A stretch of DNA of 64,000 nucleotides, from the NCBI RefSeq assembly GCF_902859705.1, contig NZ_CADIJO010000008.1, positions 124,001-188,000 on the forward strand. The letters run 5' to 3'. The notes beneath the pieces were generated by a model, which was not told where the DNA came from, made no database searches, and worked only from the letters and a program-made list of their open reading frames with translations. Of the stretch, positions 16,057 to 24,917 are shown one piece after another. Numbering within the stretch: the first letter of the stretch is position 1; each line of letters starts with the position of its first letter. The position numbers and the translations under genes were made by a program. The DNA is from Achromobacter deleyi. GTDB taxonomy: Bacteria > Pseudomonadota > Gammaproteobacteria > Burkholderiales > Burkholderiaceae_B.

Positions 16057-16878
16057 ATGGCCAACCGTTCGTATCTCTACAGCTTGAGCAACCGCCCCAC
16101 GTCCTACGCCGACCGGCCCGAGACGATTTCGGGTTTGTCCGAATGGCCCTACGACGTGCCGTTCATCTACCGCCTGCTGATGTCGGGCGACCCGCAGCTG
16201 TGCGCGTCGCTCGTTTCCGATGGCCTGGACGACGATGAGCCCGGTTCCCGCACCCGGCTCTACGCCATCAGCAGCCCGTTCGAACCCGGTTTCGAGCGGG
16301 TCAGGCGCTTCCTGGACATCCTGCGCGTTGCGGTGGCCGTGCCGCTGCCCACCGCCTCGCCGGCCCCGGCCGCGCCGCAACCGGTGTCGTTCCTGGAACG
16401 CGTCAAGCGCCTGTTCTCGCCGGCCAAAAAGCCGGGTTCGTCGATTCCGGTGCAGGCAGCCACCACGTCGTACGCGCCGCCGTCCGACCTGCTGGTGGCG
16501 ATGGACGAAACCCTTGCCTTTCTCGAGGCGCACCGGGACGCATACCTGCTGCTGGAAACCATCGAACTGGACATCATGAGCGAGTCCGGCGAGGCGGCGC
16601 TGAAGGCCAGCGTCGAGCAGGAACTGGCGCGCTGCCAGCATGCCGGCGCGGCGCTGGACGCGTTGCCCGCGGATATCGCCGAGGCCGCACGCCAATTGAA
16701 AAGCGCCTCGGTACAGCAGGCCGCCGAACCGCTGGACGTGCTGTTCGGGCTGCGGCTGGACAATGAATTCGACAGCACCCGCAGCGGCGCCACGGAATAT
16801 CCGCTGGGCCTGGAATGGTCGGACGTGCTCTATTTTGAGCTGTTCAACCGCAGCGAATACGAAGCGCGCCAGCGCTAA
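16057..16878 (+). CDS. hypothetical protein, conserved 'MANRSYLYS' type
   Basis: A 273-residue acidic soluble protein. The opening 'MANRSYLYSLSNRP' is a pattern I have seen at the start of conserved uncharacterised proteins, and it supports the ATG at 16057 over an open frame that begins 45 bases earlier. A Pro/Ala-rich stretch near residue 105-115 is followed by a basic patch ('FLERVKRLFSPAKK') and then a long helical second half. No catalytic motif, signal peptide or membrane segment is visible. It stands alone between two minus-strand genes, 11 bases before the stop of the VOC gene. Function unknown. Confidence 0.75.
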   Translation: MANRSYLYSLSNRPTSYADRPETISGLSEWPYDVPFIYRLLMSGDPQLCASLVSDGLDDDEPGSRTRLYAISSPFEPGFERVRRFLDILRVAVAVPLPTASPAPAAPQPVSFLERVKRLFSPAKKPGSSIPVQAATTSYAPPSDLLVAMDETLAFLEAHRDAYLLLETIELDIMSESGEAALKASVEQELARCQHAGAALDALPADIAEAARQLKSASVQQAAEPLDVLFGLRLDNEFDSTRSGATEYPLGLEWSDVLYFELFNRSEYEARQR

Positions 16879-16889
16879 CGCCGGGAGAT

Positions 16890-17369
16890 CTACCCCCGGC
16901 GCGCCGCCTCGATCGCGGCAACGTCGATCTTGCCCATCTGCATCATGGCCTCGAAGGCGCGCTGGGCCACGCCCGGGTCCGGGTCGGTGATGGCATCGGT
17001 CAGCACGCGCGGGGTGATCTGCCACGACAGGCCCCATTTGTCCTGGCACCAGCCACAGACGTTTTCCTTGCCGCCGTTGCCGACAATGGCATTCCAGAGG
17101 CGGTCGGTTTCTTCCTGGTCGTCGGTGGCGACCTGGAACGAAAAAGCTTCGTTGTGCTTGACGCCCGGGCCGCCGTTCAAGCCCAGGCACGCAACGCCCA
17201 TGACCGTGAATTCCACCGTCAGCACGTCGCCCCGCTTGCCGGACGGAAAATCGCTGGGGGCCCGCATGATCCGGCCCACGGCGCTGTCGGGAAACGTCTT
17301 GGCGTAGAACTGGGCGGCTTCCAGGGCGCCACCGTCATACCAGAGGCAAATCGTGTTTTTGCTGACCAT
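16890..17369 (-). CDS. VOC/PhnB-like (3-demethylubiquinone methyltransferase-type glyoxalase) protein
   Basis: A 159-residue VOC protein of the PhnB-like group. It has 'ICLWYDGGALEAAQFYAKTFPDS' at the start, 'VEFTVMGVACLGLNGG', and the group signature 'WQITPRVLTDAI' followed by 'AFEAMMQMGKIDVAAIEAA' at the end. These proteins are widespread, small and mostly uncharacterised; metal-ligand positions are not conserved as in dioxygenases. The ATG at 17369 has AGGAG 7 bases upstream; the open frame extends about 150 bases further but in low-quality sequence. It appears monocistronic. Confidence 0.88.
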   Translation of the reverse strand: MVSKNTICLWYDGGALEAAQFYAKTFPDSAVGRIMRAPSDFPSGKRGDVLTVEFTVMGVACLGLNGGPGVKHNEAFSFQVATDDQEETDRLWNAIVGNGGKENVCGWCQDKWGLSWQITPRVLTDAITDPDPGVAQRAFEAMMQMGKIDVAAIEAARRG

Positions 17370-17559
17370 TCGGGTTCTCCTGTCGATGACGCACCCGGCC
17401 CGCGACGCATCGGCGCGCGCGGGCCGCCTGAAACATGCTGCGTCGTCGAGAATACTGCGCGCCCCCGGCCGGCAGGCGTTACCAAGCGTAGGCAAATGTC
17501 CGGGCCTGGCGGACGGCAATCACCGTCCTGCGCGAAGGTCGTTTCAGTAATGACAGGCC

Positions 17560-18477
17560 CTAGGCATTGGCGCGCAGCCAGTCTTGCATGCTTGTGACGG
17601 GAATGCCGTGCCGGGCATTGAAAGTCTCGGCCTTGTCCCAGGCCACGCCGCGCCCTTGGGCGAACACGGCACGGTACTTGCGCATGGCGCTGTCTGGCTC
17701 GGCGGCCAGCAGGCGTTCCAGTTCGGGCACCGTCCATTCGTGGCGTTCGAGCTGGCCGCCGCGCACGTGGTCCAGCGCGTCGGCCACCTGGCGGTACGTG
17801 ACCGTATCGCCGGCCACGAACACCGCCTGGTTGGCGATGCGCGGCCGGGCGAACAGGATCTCGGCCGTCAACGCGCCGATGTCGTCGGCGGTGGTCAGGG
17901 TCACGGCGGTGTCCAGGCTGCCCAGCGCGTTGACGCGGTTGGCGGCCAGGTCGACCACGCCAAATGCGGGTTCGAACAGAAAGCTGGTGAACATGCCGGT
18001 GGACACGATGATCCATTCGGTGGCCTGCTGCGCCCGCAGCAGGTCGCGCACGTCCAGTTGTTCATCGAACAGGTCCTGCGGACTGCCCCGGCCGATGGCG
18101 TCGTAGTCGACCCCGAACTGCCACGGCACGAAGCGCTTGACCCCGCCATCCAACGCGGCCCGCGCGATCTTGCGCTGCACGCCGGGGCCGCCGACAAAGC
18201 CCGTGCACGAGATCACGGTATGGAAACGGCCGAAGGTAGCGGCCAGCTCGGCGGCCGATTGCTCGGCCAGGTCGCCGTGGACGATGTCGACGCCCAACGC
18301 ACGCAGTTCGGCCAGGTCTTGTTGCCGGGCCGGGTCGCCGGAGGCTGCGGACGACGGGCGCAGCAGCACCGATAACGACACGTCGCCAGCCTGGCGGGCC
18401 CGCGGCGCCAGGGCGCGCAGCATGGCCATGCCGAGCTGGCCGGCGCCCAGGACGAGAATAGTGGTGTGATTCAACAT
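17560..18477 (-). CDS. NmrA-like / isoflavone-reductase-type NAD(P)-binding oxidoreductase
   Basis: A 305-residue atypical short-chain dehydrogenase of the NmrA/isoflavone reductase group. The dinucleotide motif is 'VLGAGQLGMAML' at the start. The family marker 'KRFVPWQFGVD' (which replaces the usual Tyr-x-x-x-Lys context) and 'WIIVSTGMFTSFLF' follow. The end, 'AETFNARHGIPVTSMQDWL', matches the aromatic-alcohol reductase subgroup. It diverges from the LysR gene at 18754 across 276 bases, the classic layout of a LysR-controlled target. GGGGA lies 5 bases before the ATG. The substrate is not evident; some members only sense NADP(H). Confidence 0.88.
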   Translation of the reverse strand: MLNHTTILVLGAGQLGMAMLRALAPRARQAGDVSLSVLLRPSSAASGDPARQQDLAELRALGVDIVHGDLAEQSAAELAATFGRFHTVISCTGFVGGPGVQRKIARAALDGGVKRFVPWQFGVDYDAIGRGSPQDLFDEQLDVRDLLRAQQATEWIIVSTGMFTSFLFEPAFGVVDLAANRVNALGSLDTAVTLTTADDIGALTAEILFARPRIANQAVFVAGDTVTYRQVADALDHVRGGQLERHEWTVPELERLLAAEPDSAMRKYRAVFAQGRGVAWDKAETFNARHGIPVTSMQDWLRANA

Positions 18478-18753
18478 GAATGTCCCCGAGGGATGAGTCG
18501 ATGGATTGAAGACGGAGGTCTGTGGGAGGCAGCCTGCGGCCGATCGCCAGAGCGATGCGACACGACGCGGCGGTGATGTGTTGGCCAGTGTAGGAGCCCC
18601 TCGGCCGGCCATTGTTCGCGCTGCTTGAATACACATCGCAGGGACCAACCGCCCGTAAAAACCGGGGCGTTGTTAAGATCGCGCCATCCCCGCCGGACTC
18701 AGCGCACGCAGGCGCCGCCCCTTCATCACACGCCCTTTCAGCAGGCATGGCCC

Positions 18754-19653
18754 ATGGACAAACTTCAAGCGATGGCAACGTTCGTGCGGGTCGTCGAGGC
18801 GCGCAGCTTCAGCCGCGCGGCGCAATCGCTGGCGATGCCGCGTTCGTCGGTGACCACCGTCATCAAGCACCTGGAAGCCCACCTGGGCACGCCGTTGCTA
18901 CGGCGCAGCACCCGCAGCCTGAGCCTGACCGAGGCGGGCGAACGTTATCTGGCGGCCTGCCAGGCCATCCTGGCCGATATTGCCGCCGCGGAAAACGACG
19001 TGTCCGCCGCCACCCTGGCCCCGCGCGGCCGGGTACGCGTCGACATGCCGGGCACCATCGGGCGCGCCATCGTCGTGCCGCGCCTGCTTGAATTCGAAAC
19101 CCGCTACCCGGACATCGAAGTGGTGCTGGGCCTGAGCGACCGGCCGGCGGACCTGATCTACGAAGGCATCGACTGCGCGATCCGCAGCGGCGCGCTGGCC
19201 GATTCCACGCTGGTGGCGCGCCCCTTGGGCCAACTGACCTGGCTGACCTGCGCGTCGCCCAAGTACCTGAAACGCTTTGGCGAGCCGGAATCGGTGGCGG
19301 CGCTGGCCTCGCACCGCGTCGTGAACTACCTGTCCAACGCCACCGGCCGGCCGCTGGACTGGCGCTTTCGCGTGGCGGGCAAGGCCATGTCGGTGGCCCT
19401 GCCCAGCCGCTACGCCATCAACGAGACCGAGGCCTATCTGCACTGCGGGCTGGAAGGGCTGGGGCTGATTCAGTTGTCGGAACTGGCGGCAGCCGTCTAC
19501 CTGCGCAGCGGACGGCTGCGCGAAGTGCTGGCCGATGCCCGCTGCGCGCCGGTGCCGATTTCCATCGTCTACCCCCAGGCCCGCGCCACGGCGGCGGTCA
19601 AGACCTTCGTGGACTGGGTCATCGAGATCGCGCGGCCCGAACTGACGCCGTGA
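18754..19653 (+). CDS. LysR-family transcriptional regulator (CrgA-like)
   Basis: A 299-residue LysR regulator with a standard N-terminal helix-turn-helix ('FVRVVEARSFSRAAQSLAM', 'SSVTTVIKHLEAHLG', 'LLRRSTRSLSLTEAG') and complete effector domain ('DMPGTIGRAIVVPRLLEF', 'DLIYEGIDCAIRSG', 'GLEGLGLIQLSE'). The pattern belongs to the large CrgA/AaeR-type group. The ATG at 18754 was chosen to place the helix-turn-helix at its usual distance from the N-terminus. It is divergent from the NmrA-like reductase, which is its likely target. The inducer is unknown. Confidence 0.92.
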   Translation: MDKLQAMATFVRVVEARSFSRAAQSLAMPRSSVTTVIKHLEAHLGTPLLRRSTRSLSLTEAGERYLAACQAILADIAAAENDVSAATLAPRGRVRVDMPGTIGRAIVVPRLLEFETRYPDIEVVLGLSDRPADLIYEGIDCAIRSGALADSTLVARPLGQLTWLTCASPKYLKRFGEPESVAALASHRVVNYLSNATGRPLDWRFRVAGKAMSVALPSRYAINETEAYLHCGLEGLGLIQLSELAAAVYLRSGRLREVLADARCAPVPISIVYPQARATAAVKTFVDWVIEIARPELTP

Positions 19654-19713
19654 TTCGGCGCTAGGGCGACGACGCATTCAAGGTGCGTCGCGCGCCCGCT
19701 TGTGCGCCGACAA

Positions 19714-19740
19714 GTGACAAATTCATCACTCATCTACAAT
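19714..19740 (+). promoter_or_regulatory. possible sigma-70 promoter of the nuclease gene
   Basis: GTGACA (19714-19719) and TACAAT (19735-19740) are separated by 15 bases, with the -10 word about 50 bases before the ATG at 19791. The spacer is shorter than ideal, so this is only a candidate. Confidence 0.3.
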
Positions 19741-19790
19741 CCGGGGTCACATTGGCTGCCTCTGGCGGCCGGTCCGTAGCCCCAGGTAGC

Positions 19791-20699
19791 ATGACGCGCG
19801 CGAAGAAACCCGCTCCCAGAAAGAGAAGCACCTCCTCTCGAACGAATTCCCGGTCCGCCGGCCGCATTCCCCGTTTTTTACGGGCGTTGGTCGTGACCTC
19901 GCTGGCCAGCTTCGGCGCCGCCACCTACATGCTGAATCCGCACTGGCGGATGCCGGCATCGGCCAGCGACCTGCTGTCGCGGCTGGGCTGGCCGTCGCAA
20001 GAGCGCACGGCGCCAGTCGCCTTGCCCACGCCCAATTCGGCGCTGGTGCAGACCACTTTTACCGACTGCCCGCAGTTCTTTCCGAACGCGCGCCCGCCCG
20101 CCGTGCCGGCCAGCCAGCGATTGCGCGAGGTCTGTTTTTCGTCATTCGCGATCCTGCACAATGGCCAGACCAAGACGCCCGTGTTCGTGGCCGAACGGCT
20201 GAACCGGCAGAACCTGGCGCAGGCCAAGGGCCTGCACCGCACCGACAAGTTCTACGCCGACGCGCGGCTGCCGCGCGCCGAGCGGTCCGAGCTGGACGAC
20301 TACCGGGGGTCCGGCTATTCCCGCGGCCACATGGCGCCGGCCGGCGACATGGCCACGCCCGAAGCCATGGCGCAGAGTTTTTCGCTGGCGAACATGGTGC
20401 CGCAGGACCAGACCCACAACGCCGGCCCCTGGAGCCGCATCGAACAGGACACGCGCCAATACGTGATGCGAGCGGCGGGCGACGTGTACGTGTTCACCGG
20501 CCCGGTCTATGTCGACCGGCCCAAGACCATCGGGTCGGGCGTGGCAGTGCCGACCTATATCTACAAAGTGGTGTACGACGCCACCAGCGGCCGTTCATGG
20601 GTGCATTGGCAGGCCAACAGCGCCAGTACCAAGGCCGGCCCGCCGATCAGCTATGAAGAGTTCGTGAAACGCACGGGGATGCGGTTGTTGCCGCAGTAG
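19791..20699 (+). CDS. membrane-anchored DNA/RNA non-specific endonuclease (NucA/EndoG type)
   Basis: A 302-residue beta-beta-alpha metal nuclease. The N-terminal 30 residues are strongly basic (Lys/Arg/Ser), followed by one hydrophobic segment (about 29-47), so the enzyme is probably tethered to the membrane with its catalytic part in the periplasm. The active-site motif is 'GYSRGHMAPAGDM' with His180; most family members have Asp-Arg-Gly-His, here Ser replaces Asp. Metal-ligand Asn210 lies in 'MVPQDQTHNAGPW'. Two cysteines (93 and 115) could form a disulphide. The ATG at 19791 places the basic stretch at the N-terminus; the open frame starts further upstream. Likely a periplasmic nutrient or defence nuclease. 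Confidence 0.9.
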   Translation: MTRAKKPAPRKRSTSSRTNSRSAGRIPRFLRALVVTSLASFGAATYMLNPHWRMPASASDLLSRLGWPSQERTAPVALPTPNSALVQTTFTDCPQFFPNARPPAVPASQRLREVCFSSFAILHNGQTKTPVFVAERLNRQNLAQAKGLHRTDKFYADARLPRAERSELDDYRGSGYSRGHMAPAGDMATPEAMAQSFSLANMVPQDQTHNAGPWSRIEQDTRQYVMRAAGDVYVFTGPVYVDRPKTIGSGVAVPTYIYKVVYDATSGRSWVHWQANSASTKAGPPISYEEFVKRTGMRLLPQ

Positions 20700-20838
20700 C
20701 CAATGCAGGGCTACCGCGCCGAATATCAACGACCTTCAGCGTTGATTACCGGGTTTTAGTATTCGAAAACATATGGCAACACGGGTTATTCGAGTCAGCG
20801 ATATGATTTGCGCCGCTTGATTGTCTAAAAGGATAACC

Positions 20839-21324
20839 ATGAAAAATGTCACCCGGACCGGCAGCCTGACCGCAGCGTTGCTGCTTGCCTTGCTGACGGG
20901 CGGCGCGATGGCGCAATCGGCGCCCGCGGCCCCTGCCCCGGCTGCCGCGCAACCTGGCAAGTCGGACGCCAAAACAGCCGAGCCAGCCAAGGCGGGCGAA
21001 AACCAGACTGACGCCGGTAAAACCGACAAAAGCCAAACGGGTGCGGGCAAAGCCGGCGCCAACCCGGCCCCCGACGCCGTCAACCGCCCCATGACCGAGC
21101 AGGAATACTACGCCCGCATGGAAGCGGCCTTCGACAAGCAGGACATTAACGGCGACGGTTATCTCACGCGCGGTCCGCTCTTGAATGAAGCGACCTCGGA
21201 ACAGGTGGCCGCGATGGACACCGACGGCGACGGACGCATCAGCAAGGCTGAGTTTCTGGACTATGCAATGAAGAATTTTCGCAGCCGGCCTAAATACGAA
21301 ATGAATCGCAAGCCCAAGCCTTGA
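20839..21324 (+). CDS. exported EF-hand calcium-binding protein
   Basis: A 161-residue protein with a signal peptide ending 'GGAMAQ' (residue 26), then about 55 residues of Ala/Pro/Lys/Gly/Asp low-complexity sequence and a paired EF-hand. The first loop is D102-x-N104-x-D106-x-Tyr108 ('DINGDGYLT'), the second D127-x-D129-x-D131 ending at Glu138 ('DTDGDGRISKAEF'). Both loops have the ligands needed for calcium. AAAAGGA lies 6 bases before the ATG. Periplasmic EF-hand proteins of this type are common in the family but have no settled role. It stands alone. Confidence 0.88.
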   Translation: MKNVTRTGSLTAALLLALLTGGAMAQSAPAAPAPAAAQPGKSDAKTAEPAKAGENQTDAGKTDKSQTGAGKAGANPAPDAVNRPMTEQEYYARMEAAFDKQDINGDGYLTRGPLLNEATSEQVAAMDTDGDGRISKAEFLDYAMKNFRSRPKYEMNRKPKP

Positions 21325-21442
21325 AACCCTGGCGTTCAGGCGAGCGTGGGGCCGTCATTTTCCTGTTAACGAATAGATACATAAGACAGAAAATCGGCAA
21401 TTCGCGCACGCCATGACGCGTGCTAATTTACGGCCCGGCAGT

Positions 21443-21486
21443 ACGTGCCTGGTAATAGGTACCCGGTAATACCTACCCAGTAAAAC
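21443..21486. repeat. short GGTAATA-type repeats in intergenic region
   Basis: Between the EF-hand and PQ-rich genes a stretch contains two near-direct copies (CTGGTAATAGGTA and CCGGTAATACCTA) that also pair partly as an inverted repeat. It is unlike the surrounding coding DNA and lies about 60-90 bases before the PQ-rich gene. It could be a regulatory or structured leader; no family recognised. Confidence 0.3.
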
Positions 21487-21538
21487 GTGCGTCGCCATAC
21501 CGACAACGCATTTCCCATTTCCTACAAGACTCCCCCCT

Positions 21539-22240
21539 ATGCACATGATCCCCGATCGCGCCCCGGCTTTCACGCCCGCCAAGAAGCGGCTGATGTCCGG
21601 CATTTACGCTGTTGCCCTGGGCCTGGCTTTTGTGGCGGCAGCGCCGGTCATGGCGGCGCCGGGGGATGCGCCGGCATTGGCGCCGGGCCAGCTTCCGCCC
21701 CGCCCCCAGTCCCAAGTCCAGCCGCAATCGCAGCCACAAACGCAACCGCAATCCCAATCGCCGGCGCTGCCGCCCCGGCAACCGCAGACCCAGCCCCAGG
21801 CGCAGCCGCAACAAGCGCAGCCGCAAGCCGGCCAGGCCGCTGCTCCGGGCCAGACGCTGCAACGGGTGCAAAAGACCGAAATCCTGAACCAGGCCGCCTA
21901 CGAGCGCCTGCTGAACAATAGCGGCGTCACCTTGCAGTGGCTCTGGAGCGACAAGCGCGGCCACCTGACGGCTCGTGACGACCGCGACGTGGTGAGCCTG
22001 GAAGGCGGCCAGGTCAACGGCGACCGCTCGGTGGAACTGCGCGGCGAAGTGGTCTCGATCTCGGCCGACCGCTTCACTTTCCGCGGCACCATCCTGATCC
22101 TGAACGCGCCCGACCCGGGCCGTCGCTGCGAACGCACGGGCGACTATGAATTCCGCGCCACCGGCAAGCGCAAGTACTGGCGCCTGCAGCAGATGGAAGC
22201 GTGCGGCGGCCTGACCGACTACGTCGATATCTACTATTGA
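21539..22240 (+). CDS. exported PQ-rich protein, unknown function
   Basis: A 233-residue secreted or periplasmic protein. The N-terminus is a signal peptide (hydrophobic 20-38, ending 'APVMAA'). Residues about 55-105 are almost only Pro, Gln, Ser and Ala in a PQ/SQ repeat pattern, probably an extended spacer through the cell wall. The C-terminal 120 residues look folded ('YERLLNNSGVTLQWLWSD', 'GEVVSISADRFTFRGTIL', 'YWRLQQMEACGGLTDYVDIYY'), and it has two cysteines (199 and 222 by count) that could pair. I do not recognise the folded domain. A second ATG two codons later is an equally possible start; no clear ribosome binding site is seen. Confidence 0.75.
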   Translation: MHMIPDRAPAFTPAKKRLMSGIYAVALGLAFVAAAPVMAAPGDAPALAPGQLPPRPQSQVQPQSQPQTQPQSQSPALPPRQPQTQPQAQPQQAQPQAGQAAAPGQTLQRVQKTEILNQAAYERLLNNSGVTLQWLWSDKRGHLTARDDRDVVSLEGGQVNGDRSVELRGEVVSISADRFTFRGTILILNAPDPGRRCERTGDYEFRATGKRKYWRLQQMEACGGLTDYVDIYY

Positions 22241-22416
22241 AGTGCCTGCGGCGCGGCGGCCTGCCGCGCCGTTGCCATCGAAGAACGAGCCGACCGGCGC
22301 CCTGCCGTGGCACGGCAAAAATCAGAACATTCCAATGTTCGCGGTGAGTTGCGCTGCGTAATCTGCAAGGCCTTGGCCCACCCTGCAGTTGCTCTACGCA
22401 ATCCTCGATTCTTCTC

Positions 22417-23103
22417 ATGAAATCCCCTGCACCCCTGGGCGCCGCCGGCGCCCAGAACGCTTCGTCCTTCGATACCCTCCCCGAATTCGACTACCGCGCC
22501 CTCGCCCGGCAGGCGCTTGCGCAAGACATCGCTTCGCTGCGACGTCAGTCCCTGACAGGCGCCGCGCCGGTCAAACTCTACGAACACGGCTGGGGCGCCG
22601 CCCTGCTCTGCGGCCTGACAGGGGGATTGCTGCTGGTTGCCGGCCTGCTGGCGGGCCTGGAATTGAAGCGTTGGCTCATGGGCGCCATTGGCGTCATCAG
22701 CGGCTTGCACCTGACCAAGGCAGCCCTGCGGGCGTTCTGGCTGCAGCGCAAACCCTATGCCGTGCTGTCGCACAAGGGCGTCTGGCTGCCCGACCTGAAC
22801 ACCTTGGTCCCCTGGGATCAGATCACCGACGTCGGCACGGAAGAGCAACTGAACCTGTCGGCGGGCGCCACCACCCTCGTCAGCAAGCGGATCGTGCTGA
22901 CCATGGCCCCGGGCTATCAGCCGCCCAGGGACGCCCGCAATGGCTCGCGCACCCGCTATGCGGCAACGTCCAGGGAATACGGCTTGCCATACCCCTCCCG
23001 TGACACGGCGCCCGAGACGGCCGTTGCGGCCCTGTCGCGCTACAGGGAGGCGAATGCGGCGCTGGCCCGCGCCACCGCCGGCGCCAAGGGATGCGCCGAT
23101 TAG
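22417..23103 (+). CDS. membrane protein, unknown function
   Basis: A 228-residue protein with two adjacent transmembrane helices (about 60-100, 'AALLCGLTGGLLLVAGLLAGL' region and 'LMGAIGVISGLHLTKAAL'). These are followed by a beta-rich cytoplasmic segment ('YAVLSHKGVWLPDLNTLVPWDQITDVG') that resembles the small PH-like domains found behind membrane hairpins. No catalytic motif. It is followed after 40 bases by another small membrane protein on the same strand; the two may be co-transcribed. Function unknown. Confidence 0.7.
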   Translation: MKSPAPLGAAGAQNASSFDTLPEFDYRALARQALAQDIASLRRQSLTGAAPVKLYEHGWGAALLCGLTGGLLLVAGLLAGLELKRWLMGAIGVISGLHLTKAALRAFWLQRKPYAVLSHKGVWLPDLNTLVPWDQITDVGTEEQLNLSAGATTLVSKRIVLTMAPGYQPPRDARNGSRTRYAATSREYGLPYPSRDTAPETAVAALSRYREANAALARATAGAKGCAD

Positions 23104-23143
23104 CGGTATCCTGTTGCCACCTCGGCATACACGGGACCCCTGA

Positions 23144-23635
23144 ATGAACCCCACCCTGATCAAATGGATTACCAGCGTTGTGTTCGGCCTGCTGGTCGGC
23201 CGGGCGGCTTTTGGCGTCGTCAATCCCATCCTGATCGTGCTGTTCGGCCTGAACCATCCGGCAGGGCAGCCCTATGTGGCCGATGCCCCTGACGTGCTGG
23301 ACCGCATGCTGATCACCGGCACGATCATCAGCGCGTTGATCACGATTGGGGTGGCGGCGGCGTTGCTCCGCATTCCCGACAACCGCGGCCGGGCCGGCTG
23401 GGGCTGCGTGCTGCTCGGCGTGACGCTGCTGCTGACGCTGGCGGCCAGCGTGCTGACTATGAACCCCAGCCTGCAAGACGCCGCCACGGCCGGTGCGCAA
23501 GCCGCCAACGACACCAAGACCGCGCTGTTCTTCTGGACGCTGATCTTCGGGCTGCCCTACCTCGGTGGCGGATTGCTCCTGACCATCGGCGGTTCGGTGC
23601 TGATCCGCAAGCGCCGCGCCCCGGCGCTGCAATAG
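23144..23635 (+). CDS. small inner-membrane protein, four predicted helices
   Basis: A 163-residue integral membrane protein with hydrophobic segments near residues 5-30, 53-75, 84-105 and 122-150, short loops and a basic C-terminus ('IRKRRAPALQ'). No family recognised. Composition and codon use match the neighbours. It lies 40 bases after another membrane protein gene and just upstream of the interrupted SGNH hydrolase. Confidence 0.7.
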   Translation: MNPTLIKWITSVVFGLLVGRAAFGVVNPILIVLFGLNHPAGQPYVADAPDVLDRMLITGTIISALITIGVAAALLRIPDNRGRAGWGCVLLGVTLLLTLAASVLTMNPSLQDAATAGAQAANDTKTALFFWTLIFGLPYLGGGLLLTIGGSVLIRKRRAPALQ

Positions 23636-23717
23636 CCAGGCCGGCGGGCACCGCGCTATCGCCGGTCGCTCGCCCTTGCTAAGATCGCGCGCTTTGAACC
23701 CGCATGGATTGCCCCGC

Positions 23718-24917
23718 ATGACGAACGCGCGCCCTGGCTTGAACGCCACCTCGATCGCCCCGGCGCTGGTGCGCGGCGCCCTGGAACTGGAAGCGACCGC
23801 GCGCGGCCTGCTGCCGCATCGCCTGCCTGCGTAGGCGCGTCAGCAGTGCCCGGACCCGCAACTGGCCATGGCCGAATCGCAGCCGTCGGGCGTGCGCCTG
23901 GTGTTCCAGACCACCGCCACGCGGATTGAACTGGATGTTGCCCCCACGCGCTACGTCTATGCCGGTGTGCCGCCACGACCTGTGGGCATCTACGACCTGC
24001 GGATCGACGGCCAACTGGCCGCGCAGGCCAGCGCGGATGGCGGCGACGTCGTCACGATCAACATGGCTACGGGCGCAGTCTCGCGGCACACGGGGGCACT
24101 CGCCACGCTGCGCTTTGCCGACTTGCCCGGCCACGCCAAGCGGGTCGAGATCTGGCTGCCCCATAACGAAACCACTGAACTGGCCAGCTTGCGCAGCGAC
24201 GCACCGCTTGAACCGGTGCAGCGCGATGGCCGGCCCGTATGGCTGCACCACGGCAGTTCGATCAGCCACGGGTCCAACGGCGACAGCCCCACCGCCATCT
24301 GGCCGGCGCTGGCCGCCCGCCTGGGCGGGGTGGAACTCTTGAATCTGGGTTTCAGCGGCAGCGCCTTGCTGGACCCCTTCATGGCGCGCGTCATCCGCGA
24401 CACGCCGGCCGATGTGATCAGCCTGAAGCTGGGCATCAACCTGGTCAATGCAGACCTGATGCGGCTGCGCGCATTCGGCCCGGCGGTGCATGGCTTTCTG
24501 GACACGATCCGCGACGGCCATCCCGATACGCCGCTGCTGGTTGTGTCGCCGATCCATTGCCCGATCCATGAAGACACGCCGGGCCCCGGGGCCTTCGATA
24601 CCGACGCCCTGGCCGTCGGCAAGGTGGCCTTTCGCGCCACCGGTAACCCGACCGAGCGCCAGGCCGGCAAGCTGACGTTGACGGTGATTCGCGACGAACT
24701 GCGCCGCATCGTCGCGCAGCGCGCCGCCACCGATCCGCAGCTACGCTATCTGGACGGCATGACGCTGTACGGGCCGGCGGACTTTGCCGAACTGCCGCTG
24801 CCCGACCGCTTGCATCCGGACGGCGCATCGCACCGCCGCATGGGCGAACGTTTCGCGCGGCTGGCGTTCGGCGCCGACGGGCTGCTGCTGCCGACCGCCT
24901 CGGGCGCGAAGGGTTAG
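23718..24917 (+). pseudogene. SGNH/GDSL hydrolase interrupted by in-frame TAG
   Basis: From the ATG at 23718 the frame reads 38 codons of plausible protein ('LVRGALELEATARGLLPHRLPA'), then a TAG at 23832-23834, and continues in the same frame without another stop to 24917. After the stop comes an SsfX3-like N-terminal beta domain and a full SGNH hydrolase: 'HHGSSISHGSNG' (nucleophile block), 'LNLGFSGSALLDP', 'LKLGINLVN', and 'DRLHPDGASH' with the catalytic Asp-x-x-His. The codon at the stop is a single change from TGG (Trp), which would suit the context. Either the gene is disabled, a shorter product starts at the ATG at 23868, or the base is a sequencing error. The stop codon overlaps the stop of the convergent DUF1801 gene. 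Confidence 0.7.
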
